Counted from the stretch's first letter, positions 14,371-27,556 are shown. The stretch is 64,000 nucleotides of DNA from Neonectria sp. B-13 (GCA_002682825.1 NOKP01000011.1:420-64419); one strand, 5' to 3'. Notes: a model not told the origin generated them from the sequence alone. Numbers and translations: made by a program.

Positions 14371-15189
14371 TTAGATTGATCGGTAGCCGGTCTTCTCGTC
14401 AATGTGATGGTACCGCTCGCGCTCTTTACGCTCCTTGAGAAGGCAGGCGATGCAGAGGACGAAGATAGCATCGATACCTGAGTCGGGGCTTAAGTTAGCT
14501 TCTGTGCTCACGAGAGAGGACTTGAGGAAGGTTGAGTAAGTTGACGTACCAACAATGCCAAAGACGACGGTGAAGATGTTGTCGATGTGGATGTTGGAGA
14601 AGCTTGATATGGCCGTTGCGCAGCCGCGAAGGAGAGCGGCGGCTGCCGGGCTGGGACAAGTTGTATCGGTGACGAAGGCGGGAACGGTGCTGTTGACGTA
14701 GCCGCAGCATTCGAACTATTTAAACCAGTTTGTTAGTTCCTCTCTTCACTATCTTCCGTTCCATGACATGAACTTATTCAAGCGTACCGAAGATTGAATC
14801 AGACCCTGCACGTCAGGGCTCTGAGCAACGTAGATGTCGAAGAATTCCTCGCGGATGCGCAGCGTCATGACCCAGAGGAAGACACCGACGCACATGGTGA
14901 AGATGGCGCAGAAGGTAACCATGTAACCGCCGACCTTGAGGATGCCGCGAGCGGGCATAAAGAGGCCCGGAAGCGTGGCGACGAAGGTGAGGAGGATGAA
15001 GGCGGCGTTGACGATGCCGGCGGTGAGGGGGAAGCGCTGGTAGAGCAGATTGCGCGTGGCCTCCTCACCATCGGAAGGCGCATTGTCCATTTGGTTACGG
15101 ACGACCAGGGAGAAGACCAGCTCCATGATGCCTGCGGCGAGGAATAGAGTGTCGGCGGCGACAGTGGCGAGGAAGACTTTGTTGGCCAT
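14371..15189 (-). CDS. Tetraspanin (possibly the ascomycete TSP3 type)
   Basis: Minus-strand exons 15189-14788, 14715-14550 and 14477-14371 give 224 residues. Four membrane segments are visible: residues about 5-30, 55-80, 88-112 and the C-terminal 175-200. Between segments 3 and 4 lies a large loop with FECCGY, the diagnostic CCG motif, plus two further cysteines (DTTC and LRGC), so all four disulfide-forming cysteines are present. The cytosolic tail is charged (KERKERERYHH...). Tetraspanins organise membrane protein complexes; in plant-pathogenic fungi Pls1 is needed for appressorial penetration, but this protein does not obviously match Pls1 and may be the TSP3 type. Exon 2 starts exactly at the CCG region. 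Both introns have canonical ends; intron 2 carries GCTAAC. Membership of the superfamily is secure, the subfamily is inferred. Confidence 0.86.
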
Positions 15190-18100
15190 GATGGGCGTAT
15201 TAATGGCGGATCTTGGGATCGACTTGAGGAGACGTTTGTTGTTCGCTGTTCGCTTGCTGGATCGCGATGAAGGCTATTCGATATTCTGTTCCGCTTGTGA
15301 TAGGGTTGATGGTGTTTTCCGAGTTGCTTGTGTTGGACGACCGGCGTCGAATGGATAGTATTGAACTGGACTAGCCAGGGCCTCTTCAAGAGGCGAAAGA
15401 GAGTGAATGAATTAGCATCAACGGCACTGAGCTCTCAGTACACCGAATGACACAAGATTGCTGCAGCGAATTCGCAGAGGCAGCTAAGGCGACGAAGAGG
15501 ACTAGGAAAAGAGAGACGGCTTTGGATGCAGCGCCGAAGCGGATACGAAGATCGGGACAAAAAGAGAGAGATTGACGACTCGGACCAGACGAGAGGCAGA
15601 AATGATGGAGAGAAGGGATGGGAAGAGAGACACCGACACCAACACAGATACGACGAGATGGACAGAAACACGAAAAGAAACCAACTTGAGGCATGAAACC
15701 GACACCAGACTCCAGACTCCAGACTCAAAACTTGACTCTCGCCGACAACACCTGATATTGGCGACCGAAGCGGTTTCAGGAGATGGATCTTGACGCAGTG
15801 CCGGCAGCGCACGGGCCAGCTCCGAGGCGGTGGCCAATCAAAAGCCTCCGTCCGTGGCGAAAGCACCTGTTTGGGACGGGAACTCGGGGCTTCACTGGAG
15901 TTCGCTGAAGCTCACTGGAGCCCACTGTAGCCCACTGCGAGGGAGCCCGGCGCCTTTTGACACCAGGAGTCTTGGCCAGCAGGCCAATGGCGCAGGCGAG
16001 ATGCTGTCGCAGAGCCGCCCGGGGGCCATCGTGGTCGCTGGATCAGCTGGTTTTTGGCGCTGTTGGACATTTTCGACGGGTTTGCTGCGGTGTGCGATCC
16101 ACCCCGGCGGTTCTGAGTCTTACTGTGGCCTGACTATGTTTCCTGTCTGTCCCAGATATTTCCCAGACAGCATCTGGCTCTGGAGGTTCTGTTTTGTGCC
16201 ACCGCCGGTAGGGAACAACGACAACGGGGTACTGCCGCCAGGGTTGCGACAGGAGAGAGTCCCCCCCCAGTTCAGGGCACTCGAGGTTTCGGAGCCGAGG
16301 AACCACGGGCATGTTTTTGACAGGTGCGGTGCGGTGAAACTAGACACGATGTGGAATAGGGGACATCGCCCATTGCTGAGATGGCGGTGGGTGCAGGCCC
16401 TGAGTTTTGCCTGGGTCAGACAAGCTTAATCGTCGTAGCCCTGAGCTCACGGACATGGAAATGGATGCCGTTTTGGGGCATGATGCTGGGAATTGTCTCT
16501 TCGGGCTGGCTCGGGCCTTCGTTCCCCATCTCAACTGCGTTGTTGGAGATCCCCGTTGAGGTTGTTATTGGTAAGAGCGGACTGCTGCTTCCTTGCGAAG
16601 TTGCAGAGCCTGGCGGGTTGAGTTCGGGACTTCGGATCACATTGCGAACCTGGGCCGAGGAGGAGGATAAGCTTCAACGATGCACAGCAGTGCTTCCGTG
16701 GCCGATCTCACGACCGATCTGGTATCGATCTCGGGCATCGCCTGGGATGGAGAACCTGGCCGCAAACTCTCTCGGAGGATTATATCAGGCGAGGACTTTC
16801 CCCTCAGCGGCTCTAATCCAGAAACGAGACGCATCCTACTGCTTGTTCCACCCCTCTCGTGGAGCCGCTTGAGTTGGATAATGCGCCAACTTATAAAGAC
16901 GCAACACGTCCAGGTCGAGAGAACCCGAATTATTGGCTGGAGACTTCGATTGAAGCTTCTAGACTCCAGGCTCCAGACTGCAGATTTCTGACTCCAGATG
17001 CCAGACACACAAGACGCATGAACCAGAGGCGCACCAGGACGACAAATGAGACGACAGTTGCGTGCATCAACATGCGATCAGAGACGACCAAAGTCGACCG
17101 AAGGGAAAGAAAGCTTGGAATCAACTACGCACGGGAGGAGCCGCCCCATGAAAGGAAGCTTACTCTGCATCTCCGGGTTGTCATCGGGCTTCAGCCATCG
17201 GAGGGCTTTCATGCTGTCGTGATCATCTCGGCGAGGCTTGCATGCAGCGAATGCACTGCAACTGCGGCACACCATTGAGACAAATAGCATCCTGTCCAAC
17301 CAGAGACATCGTGATGCTCTTCTTGTCTGTAAGGAGGTGGTATCGGTGTGTAGTCTGCAGAAACTGATTGGGAGGGCATCTCGTTGTGTCCATCTCAGTG
17401 CAGTGGTTAACTCCCCGCTCTGCCTAAGTCCGCTGCCTACGTTGCCTCCTGCCTGCGTTGCCTCCTGCCTACCATTCTGTCCGTCCCTTCCTGCCCTACC
17501 TGTCCTCTGCTGCCACTGCCTTGTCGGCCAACCGTTGGTGCAGGAGGGCACCTGATCAACTTCCCTTCCCCGAGGCTCAGCCTTGGTAGACCAGTCAGCA
17601 GTCCGAGCGCAATCCCCACACAAGAGATGCATCTAACGGGGGGCTACTACGGAGGCCCCGCCGAACCTCCTGCGTATTGCATCCGTCAAGTCCACGGACC
17701 ACCGCCATGGGCAACCATCACGGGCGCTGGCATGCACGCAACCGCCAAGTCGCACTAGTCTCATTTGCGCTGTTTCCGAGTCGTTCCATGACCTACCAGT
17801 CCCAGGTCGACGACCCTCCATCTCATTTCTCAATGGCAACGGGCAGCACAGGACACGACAACCACGGCCACCAAAATGCCCTCTCCCCGCTTCATCCCCC
17901 CCATCTCACGCCACCCAGTACCACGCCGTCATCGACCTCTCGGTCCTCACCCGCGGAAACCGTGTTTCTGCAGCATTGATCCGCGCCGACACTGTGTCGC
18001 GCATCCAGACAGCTGCCTGTTTAGGCTAAGGTGTTCGTGCCAGGATCCCTTGCAACCTCTCAGGTCCTTTGTTCTCTTGGGTCTTGACACTTGAGCAGGA

Positions 18101-21100
18101 GCTTGCTCTAGAGACTGGAGACTCCGTCGCTCGCCCGCTCTCCCCCCTGGCCAACCGCTGTCGACAAGAGAGGACGATGCCGGGTTGGGTCTGGTTCAGC
18201 TTCCCCGCTTCGGCGTGTGCAAGCATTTCCGGGCCGAGCGCCAAGTTGCTATGTGGGAGTCGAGCACGGCCTGATAGTCCCATCTGAGGCATCTGGTGCC
18301 TCTTCATTCGCGAGTCCTGTCCCACGCCATTCCCCCTGCGGAATGAAGCCTTTCTCCTTCGGTGAGCTTCTTGAGCCGCGACTGCAAGATGAAGTTGGAC
18401 GACATCCAACCTCAGATCTGGAAGCATTAAAGTCGCGAATTCATCTCCAGGGCCACCAAACTTCCTCTTGGTTTGCGGAGCGCGCTGCCGCTCGTCTCAT
18501 GTGTCCCGCGGCCGGCTCCGGAGCTCAACGCGATTCAACTTACGCCATCTGATCATGTCAAGGTGCACTTATTCCGCCCTAAAGTCGCCCCTTCATCACA
18601 AACAAACGACCCTGGACCTTCCCGCCACCCTCCGACGGAGCCGAGGTCGTCAACTCCGCCATCCACAAACCTGGTGCATCAGAATCCCCGCCTCTGGGAT
18701 TGACTAGCTATCAGTGCAGCGGACTCCACAGAGTTTGTCGACATCGTCCTCCAACAAAGCATGGGATGACATGACGGTGTGCTTCCGGCTAGCAGCTCCA
18801 TTGGTCCCCGGCCCCACCACGCTGACCATGATTTCGCGCTTGGGCACGTCTATGGTACTCGCCGCCTCCGTGTAATTGAAATCGCCGACTCCAGATTGAC
18901 GGCGCGCGTTGACAGGCTTCCGCCAATCAAGCCCCATGAGACCTGCGGTATATACAGCGCCGGTCGGGGGAGTAGCCATTTGGCCAGGGTCTCGATCAGT
19001 GTAACCCAGGTGGTCGGTTGGGGAACCGAGGAAGCTAGGCCCGCCTATCCCCCGATGTCCTCGCTGTGGCTATATAGCATTATTATCACGGACAAAACAC
19101 GGGCCTTTTGCTCGCGCTCTTCGTCTCGCGCCCCTGCCAGGTGGTGGTATCGTTTGTCCCCGCGAACACGCCGCACTAGGGTCATCCTCCATGAGCTCTG
19201 CAGAGCAACGGGGGATGTGACCGGCGGAAAATGTGATTGAGGCGGGGAGGCAGACTATCGAGTCAAAGTAAGCCACACCCGGCAGGACCCAACCACGAGC
19301 GGCCGAATCCTCAAGTTCTCGTCAAGGTAGTATGTCGCACAAACAGGGATCGAGGGCGCGCTTGTTGATGGCAATCAGCCATGTTGTCGCGATTCGCCAT
19401 GTCCTTGCGCCCAGAAAGGTCCCCCACTTGTCCAGGCAAATGATGCGACACGCGGGTCGAGGCCGTCAGAGGCTTGAAGGCCCAGCAGGTGCAGACGCAG
19501 ATGGGGGGAGCACACACCATGTGCTAAAAGGCATGGGTCTTGCTTGGTTTCTTCGTGTTCAGTTCATCCGGTCCCTGTCGCGATGGCTGGTGAGGGTGAA
19601 GGATACTGTGCGACAGATCTGCGCTAGCCAAGATTTGATGCCAACGGGCCTAGCAGGGATGCGGAGAGGTTTAACAGTGAGCAAACTGGGGCCTGGGCTT
19701 GCCCTACGGGCCGAGCTCGGTGAGAGTCGACTTGGCCTAAACGCGTTGAGTTTGGTCCAGTTGGCACCGGGCTTGGGGTAGGTTAAGACCAAGGGGTTAT
19801 GATGGAGTGACAGGGCATGGAGGATATCCGAGTGTATCCATGGGTATAGACTTGGGACCCAAGGATGGCAATTCTGTGGAAGGGCGAGATAGGGTGCGAT
19901 GGTTCGTCACGCGGCGGCCTGCATGCGGCACGGAACCGACCCACTACAACAACGGCTCACAGGAGAGCAGCCCAGCCAATCCAGGTGCCAGGTGCAGCGG
20001 ATGACAGGATCACCCATCGAGCCAGCCTGAGAGGGCTCAGGAAGCTCAGTTGCGTGCCACTGAAGGTGGGTTGCGGGCGGAGGTGGGAGTCGGGACGTGT
20101 CTGATGCCAGATGGTGGAGTGCTTTCTTTGATGGATTTGAGCCCGTGGGAGAGAATTAAAGTGTCTGCTCCGTTGGTCGGCTCCGTGTGAGCGGACAGAG
20201 GCACAGGGCTCCAAGTGTCAAATGCCAAGTGAAGGAGGCTTGACCCTGCAAAAGGCTGTACCCATCACCATTACCCTTGCCTTGGGAGAAGCGCAAACCT
20301 GGGCAGTGGCAGGCAGTGGGAGGCTGGGAGGGGCGAAAGAGCTAAAGACTCTCGGAGAGCAAACCCTTGAGGGCATGTACTTTGTACTCCGTGCAGGCTC
20401 GTACTTCGTAATTACGTCGCATGCGAATAGGTATCCTTCGCCTTCGTAGGGAAATTAGCCGTTGCGATATGCTGTTGCGTGTAATGGAAATTCGGTAGAA
20501 GGGTGGTATATGGCCTGATGCGGATCGAGATACTCAAGCCGGTAAGGCTGGTAGGCTGCAGGCGGTGTTACGTAGGCGTTGAGGAACAAAGAAGATGCGA
20601 GCGAGGTTGGGCAAGACACGGCCAAGAAGTCGAGATAACAAGTTCAAGCAAGCACCTTGTTCGATGAGCATGGGATGTGATGGGCTCATCCCGATTCCTC
20701 CAGATATTCGTACAGTGGGTTATGACTTCATACCTATGCAGGCAGGCTGCTGGCTGTTGCTGGTTGGCCTCGTCGGTGGCTGATTTTGCTGGTTAACCAT
20801 TTCCATGCGCCGGGCTCATCTATCACAGCTGTGGGCAAAGCCGCAAACAGAAGTTGATACAGGACAGGGTGACGGGTTCATCAGGGACCAGCCCGTCCCC
20901 GTCGTCCATCATCCATCATCCATCATCCATGGTGGGCCTCTTTTATACTGGGTAATCTGGCCATGTCCACTGGAGAGCCCGTGTGTGACGGCTACCACCT
21001 CACTATCCTCTTTCCATCCAGCTTGGCCTTGAACTTGTCTTTCCCGTTCCCGCTCCCGTTCCCCAAGGACTGGCTGGACCCTGACAGCTGCGAAGACTGA

Positions 21101-21250
21101 CGACCAACCGTCGGGACGCGACTCGACTCGAAAAGGTAAATGCGAAAAGAAAGCAGCCGGGGGAGCAACAACCGACCGTTAAGAGGACACGCTAGGACAT
21201 ATTCATCGCGTGGAGGAGATAAAGTCGTTGACTGGCGAAAGACACCAGAC
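15190..21250. other. Gene-poor region between tetraspanin and mcm1 leader
   Basis: Six kilobases without a supportable gene. Reading frames up to about 200 codons occur on both strands but have no ATG in good context, no recognisable domain and rare-looking composition. Local features are small: an imperfect CACTGGAG/CACTGTAG repetition near 15890-15940, CATCATC repeats at about 20907-20930, and GTAC-rich near-palindromes at 20387-20410. The part next to 15190 should hold the tetraspanin promoter. Confidence 0.4.
20907..20931. repeat. CATCATC simple repeat
   Basis: A short run of four CATC-CAT units in the intergenic DNA. It has no other visible context. Confidence 0.7.
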
Positions 21251-21282
21251 GAGACCGGATCGAGGGCTGATAATTAATTAAT

Positions 21283-21683
21283 GTGTGTTTGCAGCGTGTA
21301 AGAAGCGAACAAAGAGCATTCACTCGCCATCCCTTGCTGTCTCAAGTTTCTGGGCCCTACCCCCATTGCCCAAGCCCCAAGCCCCAAGCCCAAGTCTCTT
21401 TCATTTTCGTCAGTCAATTTCTCCTCCAATCTGTTGCTTGCGGTGCTTCCATCGTTTGCTTCCTTGCGTACGGTGTGTGCGTCGACGGCTTCGCACGGTA
21501 CGTGTACCATCCATCTGTGAGTGCCCTGGCGAACTCCTCTCCTCTTCCCAACTACCAGTACCAACACCTACACCACACCAACACCACTACTGCAGTGACA
21601 ATCCTCGGCTCTTTTTTCTCTCTCTCTCTCTCTCTCTCTCTCCCTCTCTCCCCCCCCTCTTCCCTCTCTTTTTTTCTCTCCCA

Positions 21684-21714
<31 letters not shown>

Positions 21715-22667
21715 AGAGTCTATTTGTCTCCCTCGTCTCTCGCCCAATCCGAAAACGTACCACGCTCTCCCCTTCCAGCTCAAATACACCACGATTACCT
21801 ACTTGGGCTAGGTACCTGGACCTCCGCACATTCACACACACTTGCGCACCCTCCCCCAGTACCGACCCACCCACCACGCGCAATCCCGGTCGCACCAGCA
21901 ATCGCGCAGCACCGCTGACTCCCCAACTCAGCAACAGACAGACGAGACACGGCGTGTGGTTGGGCAGTCCAGGACCTTGCATCCTTCCCATCCCATTCCA
22001 CCCGCCGCCGCCTACTGCACCAAGAGACCAGGGTTCCCCCGCCACCTTCAACCTTGCACCTTCCACCCCTTCCACCTTTCCACCTTTCCACCCTGGCAGG
22101 CTTAGCAATCCCCCCAGCAAGCTCAGCAGCCTGCTTTCCCTCCTCCGCTCCCCTCTCCCCAAGCAGGCTTAGGCCTTCCTTCCTCCCCCCGGAACCTGCA
22201 GTGAAAGAAAAAAAGAGAGGGCCCCCCCGCTTCACGTTCCCTCCTCCCTCCTCCTCGCTCTCCTTCGCGCCTTCCAAGCCCCCATCCACCCCCATCGCCC
22301 CTCCCCCTCTGCTGCTAAGCGCCCCGACAATTGCATGCACATGCCACAGGCCCTCTCTCTCGCGCAACAGCAATAAGAGTGACCTGCTTAAGCCGAATCC
22401 CTCGCCTCGCCTGCCTTGCCTTGCCTCGCTTCTTTCCGCCGCGCCACCCACGTCCGTACCCAGACCAGACTCGATCCAGCACAGCGTGCCCAACCAGGTT
22501 TCTGCGACAAGAAAGGCAGCGCACCGCAGCTCCCTCCCTCTCTCCGCTCCCACGCCAGATCCAGTATAGATCCATCGGCACCACGCTCAAAGCAGTATCT
22601 CCACCACCTTTTTTTCGCCCTTTGGTCGCGGTGATACAAGACGTTCTGAATCGAAACCCGTTACGCC
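21283..22667 (+). promoter_or_regulatory. Pyrimidine-rich promoter/long leader of mcm1
   Basis: About 1.4 kb before the mcm1 start is C/T-rich on the + strand and produces long but low-complexity Ser/Pro/Leu reading frames, for example 21285-22172, that look like composition artefacts. The most likely content is the mcm1 promoter and 5' UTR. No TATA box was recognised. Confidence 0.45.
21608..21720. repeat. Polypyrimidine (CT)n tract upstream of mcm1
   Basis: Over 100 bp consist almost only of C and T on the + strand, mostly TCTC microsatellite with C and T homopolymer interruptions. It lies about 950 bp before the mcm1 start, and the whole stretch from about 21340 to the ATG is unusually pyrimidine-rich. 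It is either promoter or a long 5' leader. Confidence 0.85.
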
Positions 22668-23687
22668 ATGGCCGACATTACAGATCAACACGACCAGACG
22701 TCGCCGACCGAGCTCGACGACTCCCACGCCGTCGGCAATGGCAGCGCTGCTCAGGAGTCGCGCGGCGTGAAGCGCCAGCGCCAGTCCGCCGCCGATGATG
22801 AGGACGACGATGACGAGAAAGGCAGCCGCGAGCGTCGCAAGATTGAGATTAAGTTCATCAGCGACAAGTCCCGTCGACACATCACTTTTTCCAAGCGTAA
22901 GGCTGGCATTATGAAGAAGGTTAGTCTACTCGTTCAGCAACTTGACCCTCAAACCCGTTCTGCAAACCCATCACCACAAGCCTCTGAGCATCTGGCGCTG
23001 GCCAATCCGTCAACTCGCGCCTCACGATACTGTCCATCTGCCGCGTCGCGTCAGACGCAGTCGCCTTCTTTGCGCCGTTCATCAGACAAGAGGAAACATG
23101 CACTTTAAGACCCAGCGCTGACCATTCATCCCATTGACGCAGGCCTACGAACTTTCCGTCCTGACGGGCACCCAAGTCCTCCTCCTGGTCGTGTCGGAGA
23201 CCGGGTTGGTCTACACCTTCACCACGCCCAAGCTGCAACCGCTCGTTACCAAGGCCGAGGGCAAGAATTTAATTCAGGTACGCAATGCTTCCTTGAAATG
23301 CGAAATCGCGCCCTCGTGGTCGTGTTCCTTCGTCGCATACCCTCACGCGTCTTCGACGCACCACCATACTCCATTCTAACGTGTCGTTTTCCCCTCTAGG
23401 CGTGTCTAAATGCTCCCGAGCCCACTCCTGGCAACGAAAACGGCGTCGACGGCGGCGACCAAGTTGAGTCACCCGAGGAGCCTGCCAACCAGCACCTCCC
23501 CCCTCAGGGCAGCAGACCTGGTATGCCCCAGCAACCGCACATGCCCGGCAACTACATGCCCAATATGCCCATGGACCCTCAGCAGGCCCTGGCATATCAG
23601 AGCTACGTGCAACAACGGAACCAGGGCTACGGCTCTGGTATGCCTCCTCAACCAGGCATGCCGCCAAGCAACCACCACCAGTCGTGA
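22668..23687 (+). CDS. mcm1: MADS-box transcription factor Mcm1
   Basis: Exons 22668-22919, 23143-23277 and 23400-23687 encode 224 residues. The SRF-type MADS box spans about residues 55-111: RRKIEIKFISDKSRRHITFSKRKAG, then after intron 1 AYELSVLTGTQVLLLVVSETG and TFTTPKLQPLV, the last being typical of Mcm1/SRF rather than Rlm1/MEF2. An acidic run (DDEDDDDE, 43-50) precedes the box, as in yeast Mcm1. The C-terminal half is rich in Gln, Pro, Met and Asn, as in filamentous-fungal Mcm1. Mcm1 binds CC(A/T)6GG boxes as a dimer and works with partner factors in mating, cell-cycle and development programmes. Intron 1 (223 nt) interrupts the MADS box after KK. Length and domain order agree with the family; identification is firm. 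Confidence 0.95.
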
Positions 23688-26085
23688 AGCGCACAAAGCC
23701 AAAGATGAGCCTTTGGTCTCTGATACCCGGCGCTCAATGCTCTCTCGAGACGCCGCCTCTGGACCTTGCGCGTCCCGCTGGACATCCATATACTCTGCGA
23801 GGTCCTGGTGATTTGGCGTTGATTTGGTGTTGATTTGCCACCTGCATTTTCCCTTGAATTTCTTCTATTTTTTCTGTGCGACAACGGCTTTTAGGCCCCT
23901 CAAACAAGACGGATGGGTCTCGTGATGGTCTCTAATACTGGCATATGGGTAGTTTGCGTCGGGGGGTGTTGCCGGCCTGTCTGTGTCATCCGAACCATTC
24001 CAATGGTTGGGAGAGTGGCTTCAGGGTGGCGCGGACCCAACATTTTGGGACTCAGTGTTTAGGGCAAGCCTCGCGAATCTGTTTTCTCGCATTCGAGGTC
24101 GTTGACAGAGTGTATTGTCTTTGATGGAGCATTCGCGCAAGGTCGTTCCTGGCCTGGACATAAGAGCCTGTGGGGTGGTGGGTGGTGTCAGGACCAGTGT
24201 GGTCTCCGGATTTACCAAAGGGGTTCTTGGTAGAATGGGAATGGAGGCAAACGCGAGCATGAATGTTTATGGATGGGAACTCGAAGTGGACTTGACGAAT
24301 CTATCATGGGCCAAGAGACAACGGACTATTTCCTACGAACCCCCACAGGATCTGATACCCGACACCTTCCTCCTCCGTCCCCCACGTTGTTACTTGCCCT
24401 TTTCGCTATCGATCGCGTCGAGAACCATGAGCAACACATGCTGCTGAGTCGTTGTATGTCGTTGAAGGAAGGATAAGGTGGGAAAGGGCGAGATGGTGTA
24501 TGATATAACAGCTTCTTCCGCTTTTATAGAAGATATTTTCGTTGATTAATCGCCAAAGCATGTGAATCGTCGAGTAACAAAGCGACTTGCCCAAGGGAGT
24601 GATTCCATTAATTAGCTACTGTACCAGGGCGCACGAATTGAATGACACGAAGCACTGCGTAGGCGCAAGATGAGATGCATTGACCGGACGTCAGTGCAAT
24701 GCCTTCCTAATGAGGCAACGAGCTTGGTTCTGCCAACGCATCGGAATCCTGGTCCTTGGCGTGTCAGTTTGACGTAGAAAAAGAAAATAGGGCTGTGGGG
24801 GTGGAGTGGTGGCGGAGTTGATTTTCGATTTGCCGTTTCCGGGAGGCAGGGCAGGCGTGATTGGAAGGGACGATTAAGGCTTTCCTTTTTGGATATCGAC
24901 CGGGGGAGGGGTTTCGGGAGAAGTTTCGGTTTTATTTTTATGGGTTTCTTGGATGACGTGGATGGGTTGCTTGACCGAAGCGGTTTGGGGCAACGTGTGG
25001 TTTTCTGGGCTCAATGGGGATAACTGTAGGGCCTTTGCCTTGTTGGGTAGGTTGGTGGGGAGGGGCGCTGTTACGGGGGGTTTGGAATGGGTAAGCGGGG
25101 GGAGTTGAAGTGAAGTGAGGTGAAGTGAGTTTGCCTATGTGATTCTATCTGCAGCAGGATTGATTCGGGCTGGCAGACTGGTAAGTGGTGTTGAAGGTAG
25201 TAGGTAGGTCTTTGGTGACGACGACAGGTGGTTGCGAGCGGAGGGATAACTTGAGAGTCAAGACATGGCTTTCGATGGGCTTGCACTTTGCAGCTAGGAC
25301 ATAAGAGCGCGCCCATAGTAGTGATCCTACAGATAAGTGAATAGACGACAAGCTTGAAAAAATCTATGCAGTCTGGGAACTATGCTGTAGCCCGAAGAAC
25401 AAATAGATGGGACCATGACTGTCAATCTTCAAGGGAACTCGAGGACGATGCGATTTGATGATAGGTTTTAGCAATTGTATGGAAGCGGAATTTAGCTAGG
25501 ACCTTGGATACGGACCGGCCTGGGCAGTATGGCATGCCTATTTTTCCCTATGGCGCCAACTAAAGAAACATCTCCCGACTCGCGGTTCCAAGCCTCGTGA
25601 TTTTCTATCCTCAGGGATACTGTAGTCTAGAAGGCCTTATCGCCAGTGCGATACGGCACGGATTAGATAAGATACTTGGGACGCCCCGTTGTGAGCTGGC
25701 CTTGCTGAGTAATGGCTTGACCTGGGCTAGAGGCTCAGGCTAATGCTGCGGGAGGCGTTGGCGCGGTGGTGGTGAGCAAGTTTGAGAAGGTTTTCTGTGC
25801 TTCGGCTCCGAGGCATGTACCGGTACCTGGGATACTTGCCTGTCAGTCTTGCTCTCAAGAACGCCGTTGCAGCAAGCAAAGTCGGTCCAAGACTGGCATG
25901 AATTCAATGAATTAATTGATTGATTGACTGCCTTCTGCCAGGCGGCAATCCCTTCATCTATCAGCTCGAAACCCTTTGAACGCCTAGAATGCCCGCTCGT
26001 AATATAAGTAGAGCCCAAATACGCCTGCGTAGATCCTTGTGTGTGTGCTCTGTAGACCATGTCGTGAATGCTGCCGAGGAAAGAT
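23688..26085. other. Intergenic region between mcm1 and the copper transporter
   Basis: No gene is supported. The left part probably contains the mcm1 3' UTR; the region around 24780-25110 is G-rich on the + strand (GGGG-containing runs). A perfect palindrome GTACCGGTAC lies at 25817-25826, 259 bp beyond the copper transporter stop codon. Confidence 0.4.
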
Positions 26086-26740
26086 CTAATGCTCCGTCAT
26101 TTGCGTATACCGACCGACAGCCAGACTACCAATGAAGACACCGGCTAGCACCGACATGAAGTAGCCCACGTTCATCGTCATGACGGCCAACATGCTACAT
26201 CCCGCGTTAGACTGCTTGCTCTGGTCGTCGCGGGCAGTGTATCACAACTTACAGGAGGTACCCGATGCCAACAATGACAGTGTCGAGGGCCGCGCGGAGA
26301 GGGTCGACGCTGAACCGCCAGGGCCGCGACACGCCGCGCTTCCGCTCGACGACCATGACGGTCTCCTCGGCGCCGTTCGCGGACAGGGTCATCTGGCGGG
26401 CGTCCGGGCTGACGGAGACCTGTTCGGCGAGGGGGATCTTGCCGTTGACGGCGACGTAGCGGCGGGCGGCCTCGCGGTCCAGCCAGCGGGTCTCCTGGAC
26501 GGCCTTGAGGGCGAGCAGGCAGCGGCCGACGATGGTGAGGACGACGAGGAAGATGCACGTGCCGGCGTAGGCGCCGGGGCCCGAGGGCGTCCACGAGGAC
26601 GAGTACAGCGGCGTGGCCGTCTCGGTCTGGAAGACCATGTTCATGACGGAGGACATGGAGCTGGAGTGGGACGAGTTGGAGGAGCTGGAGTCGGCGTCGG
26701 AGTCCATGTCGGCCATGGAGTGGCGGGGGAAGAAGTTCAT
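26086..26740 (-). CDS. Ctr-family copper transporter
   Basis: Minus-strand exons 26740-26253 and 26194-26086 give 198 residues. The family forms homotrimeric channels for Cu(I). Visible hallmarks are: a short N-terminus with Met and Ser clusters (MADMD, MSSVMNM), a first membrane segment at about 56-78, a basic cytosolic loop, a second segment containing MLAVM (the MxxxM copper filter), and a third with GVFIG (GxxxG helix packing). The C-terminus is short (GRYTQMTEH). The start at 26740 is the first ATG of the frame; sequence upstream in frame has none. The 58-nt intron falls directly before the MxxxM motif and has a GTAAGT donor. Plasma-membrane or vacuolar location (Ctr1/3-like versus Ctr2/6-like) cannot be decided from sequence. 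Family certain, subtype open. Confidence 0.87.
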
Positions 26741-27556
26741 GTTGAGGGATGTCGAGATGGGGTGGGCGAGGAGACGAAGAGGGGGAGGAGATGCAGCTCG
26801 GCCCGGTCTTTGAGCGAGGGTTGGAGACTGTTCGAACAAGTCCGCAGAGACGATGCCAAATACCCTGATGGGAGATGGGAGAGCGGGATCAACACAAGCG
26901 TAGCCCTCGAGAAACTCTTAAGCTTCTTCCTGAATCCTAATTGAATGTTCTGGCGATGGTGGCAGCAGATGTCACTCGGTCGTTAAATTCGCAGAGTCGG
27001 TTGGTTGTGTGACGTTCGTTGCGTCCCACCTTGGGGAGGACCAGGTATTTACCTGCAAAAGGCCAAGGCCGAATTCAACCCTGCGACTCAGAGACGAATT
27101 ACGAATTTACTTGCGCAAATAGTCTCTCGTTGCTTTGTTGCATTGCTGATGTGAAGCGTCAGCGTCGCGGGAGAGCCCAAGTCCGGCTTGGCCTGGCTTT
27201 CCGGCGTTTGTACCGGTACATGACCGATGTACCTTTCCCCCCGCGCTGAGGTGGTAAAGTACTTGGTAGTATGGATTGACACTCGGTCACTCAACCAACT
27301 CACCCTCTCCAAAACTCTCACGACACATCAAACATCAAAAGGGAGAAATGCCGCCACGGGAGTGAGTCGCACGTCCGTCTCACCTGAACTTTGGACTCCG
27401 TCTATCTTCAAGTATACCCCGGCCTGGCATCAACAACGCTTTACTACTCATCGCGGAAGCTGCATGCCAAGACACGCCGAGGCCCCTTTGCTTGTGCTGT
27501 CGACACGGCCTCCAACGTCAGCACAGCGATCAGACAGGAACATGCCCCCTTTTCAT

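Noticed and set aside
16381..16872. 163-codon + strand frame in the gene-poor region
   Set aside because: No recognisable domain and no coherent continuation across possible introns.
21285..22172. 295-codon + strand frame upstream of mcm1 and its minus-strand partners
   Set aside because: Low-complexity Ser/Pro/Leu repeats arising from CT-rich sequence; no domain, no splice support.
26741..26839. N-terminal extension of the copper transporter
   Set aside because: The upstream frame begins with TTG and has no ATG; the added residues do not look like a Ctr N-terminus.
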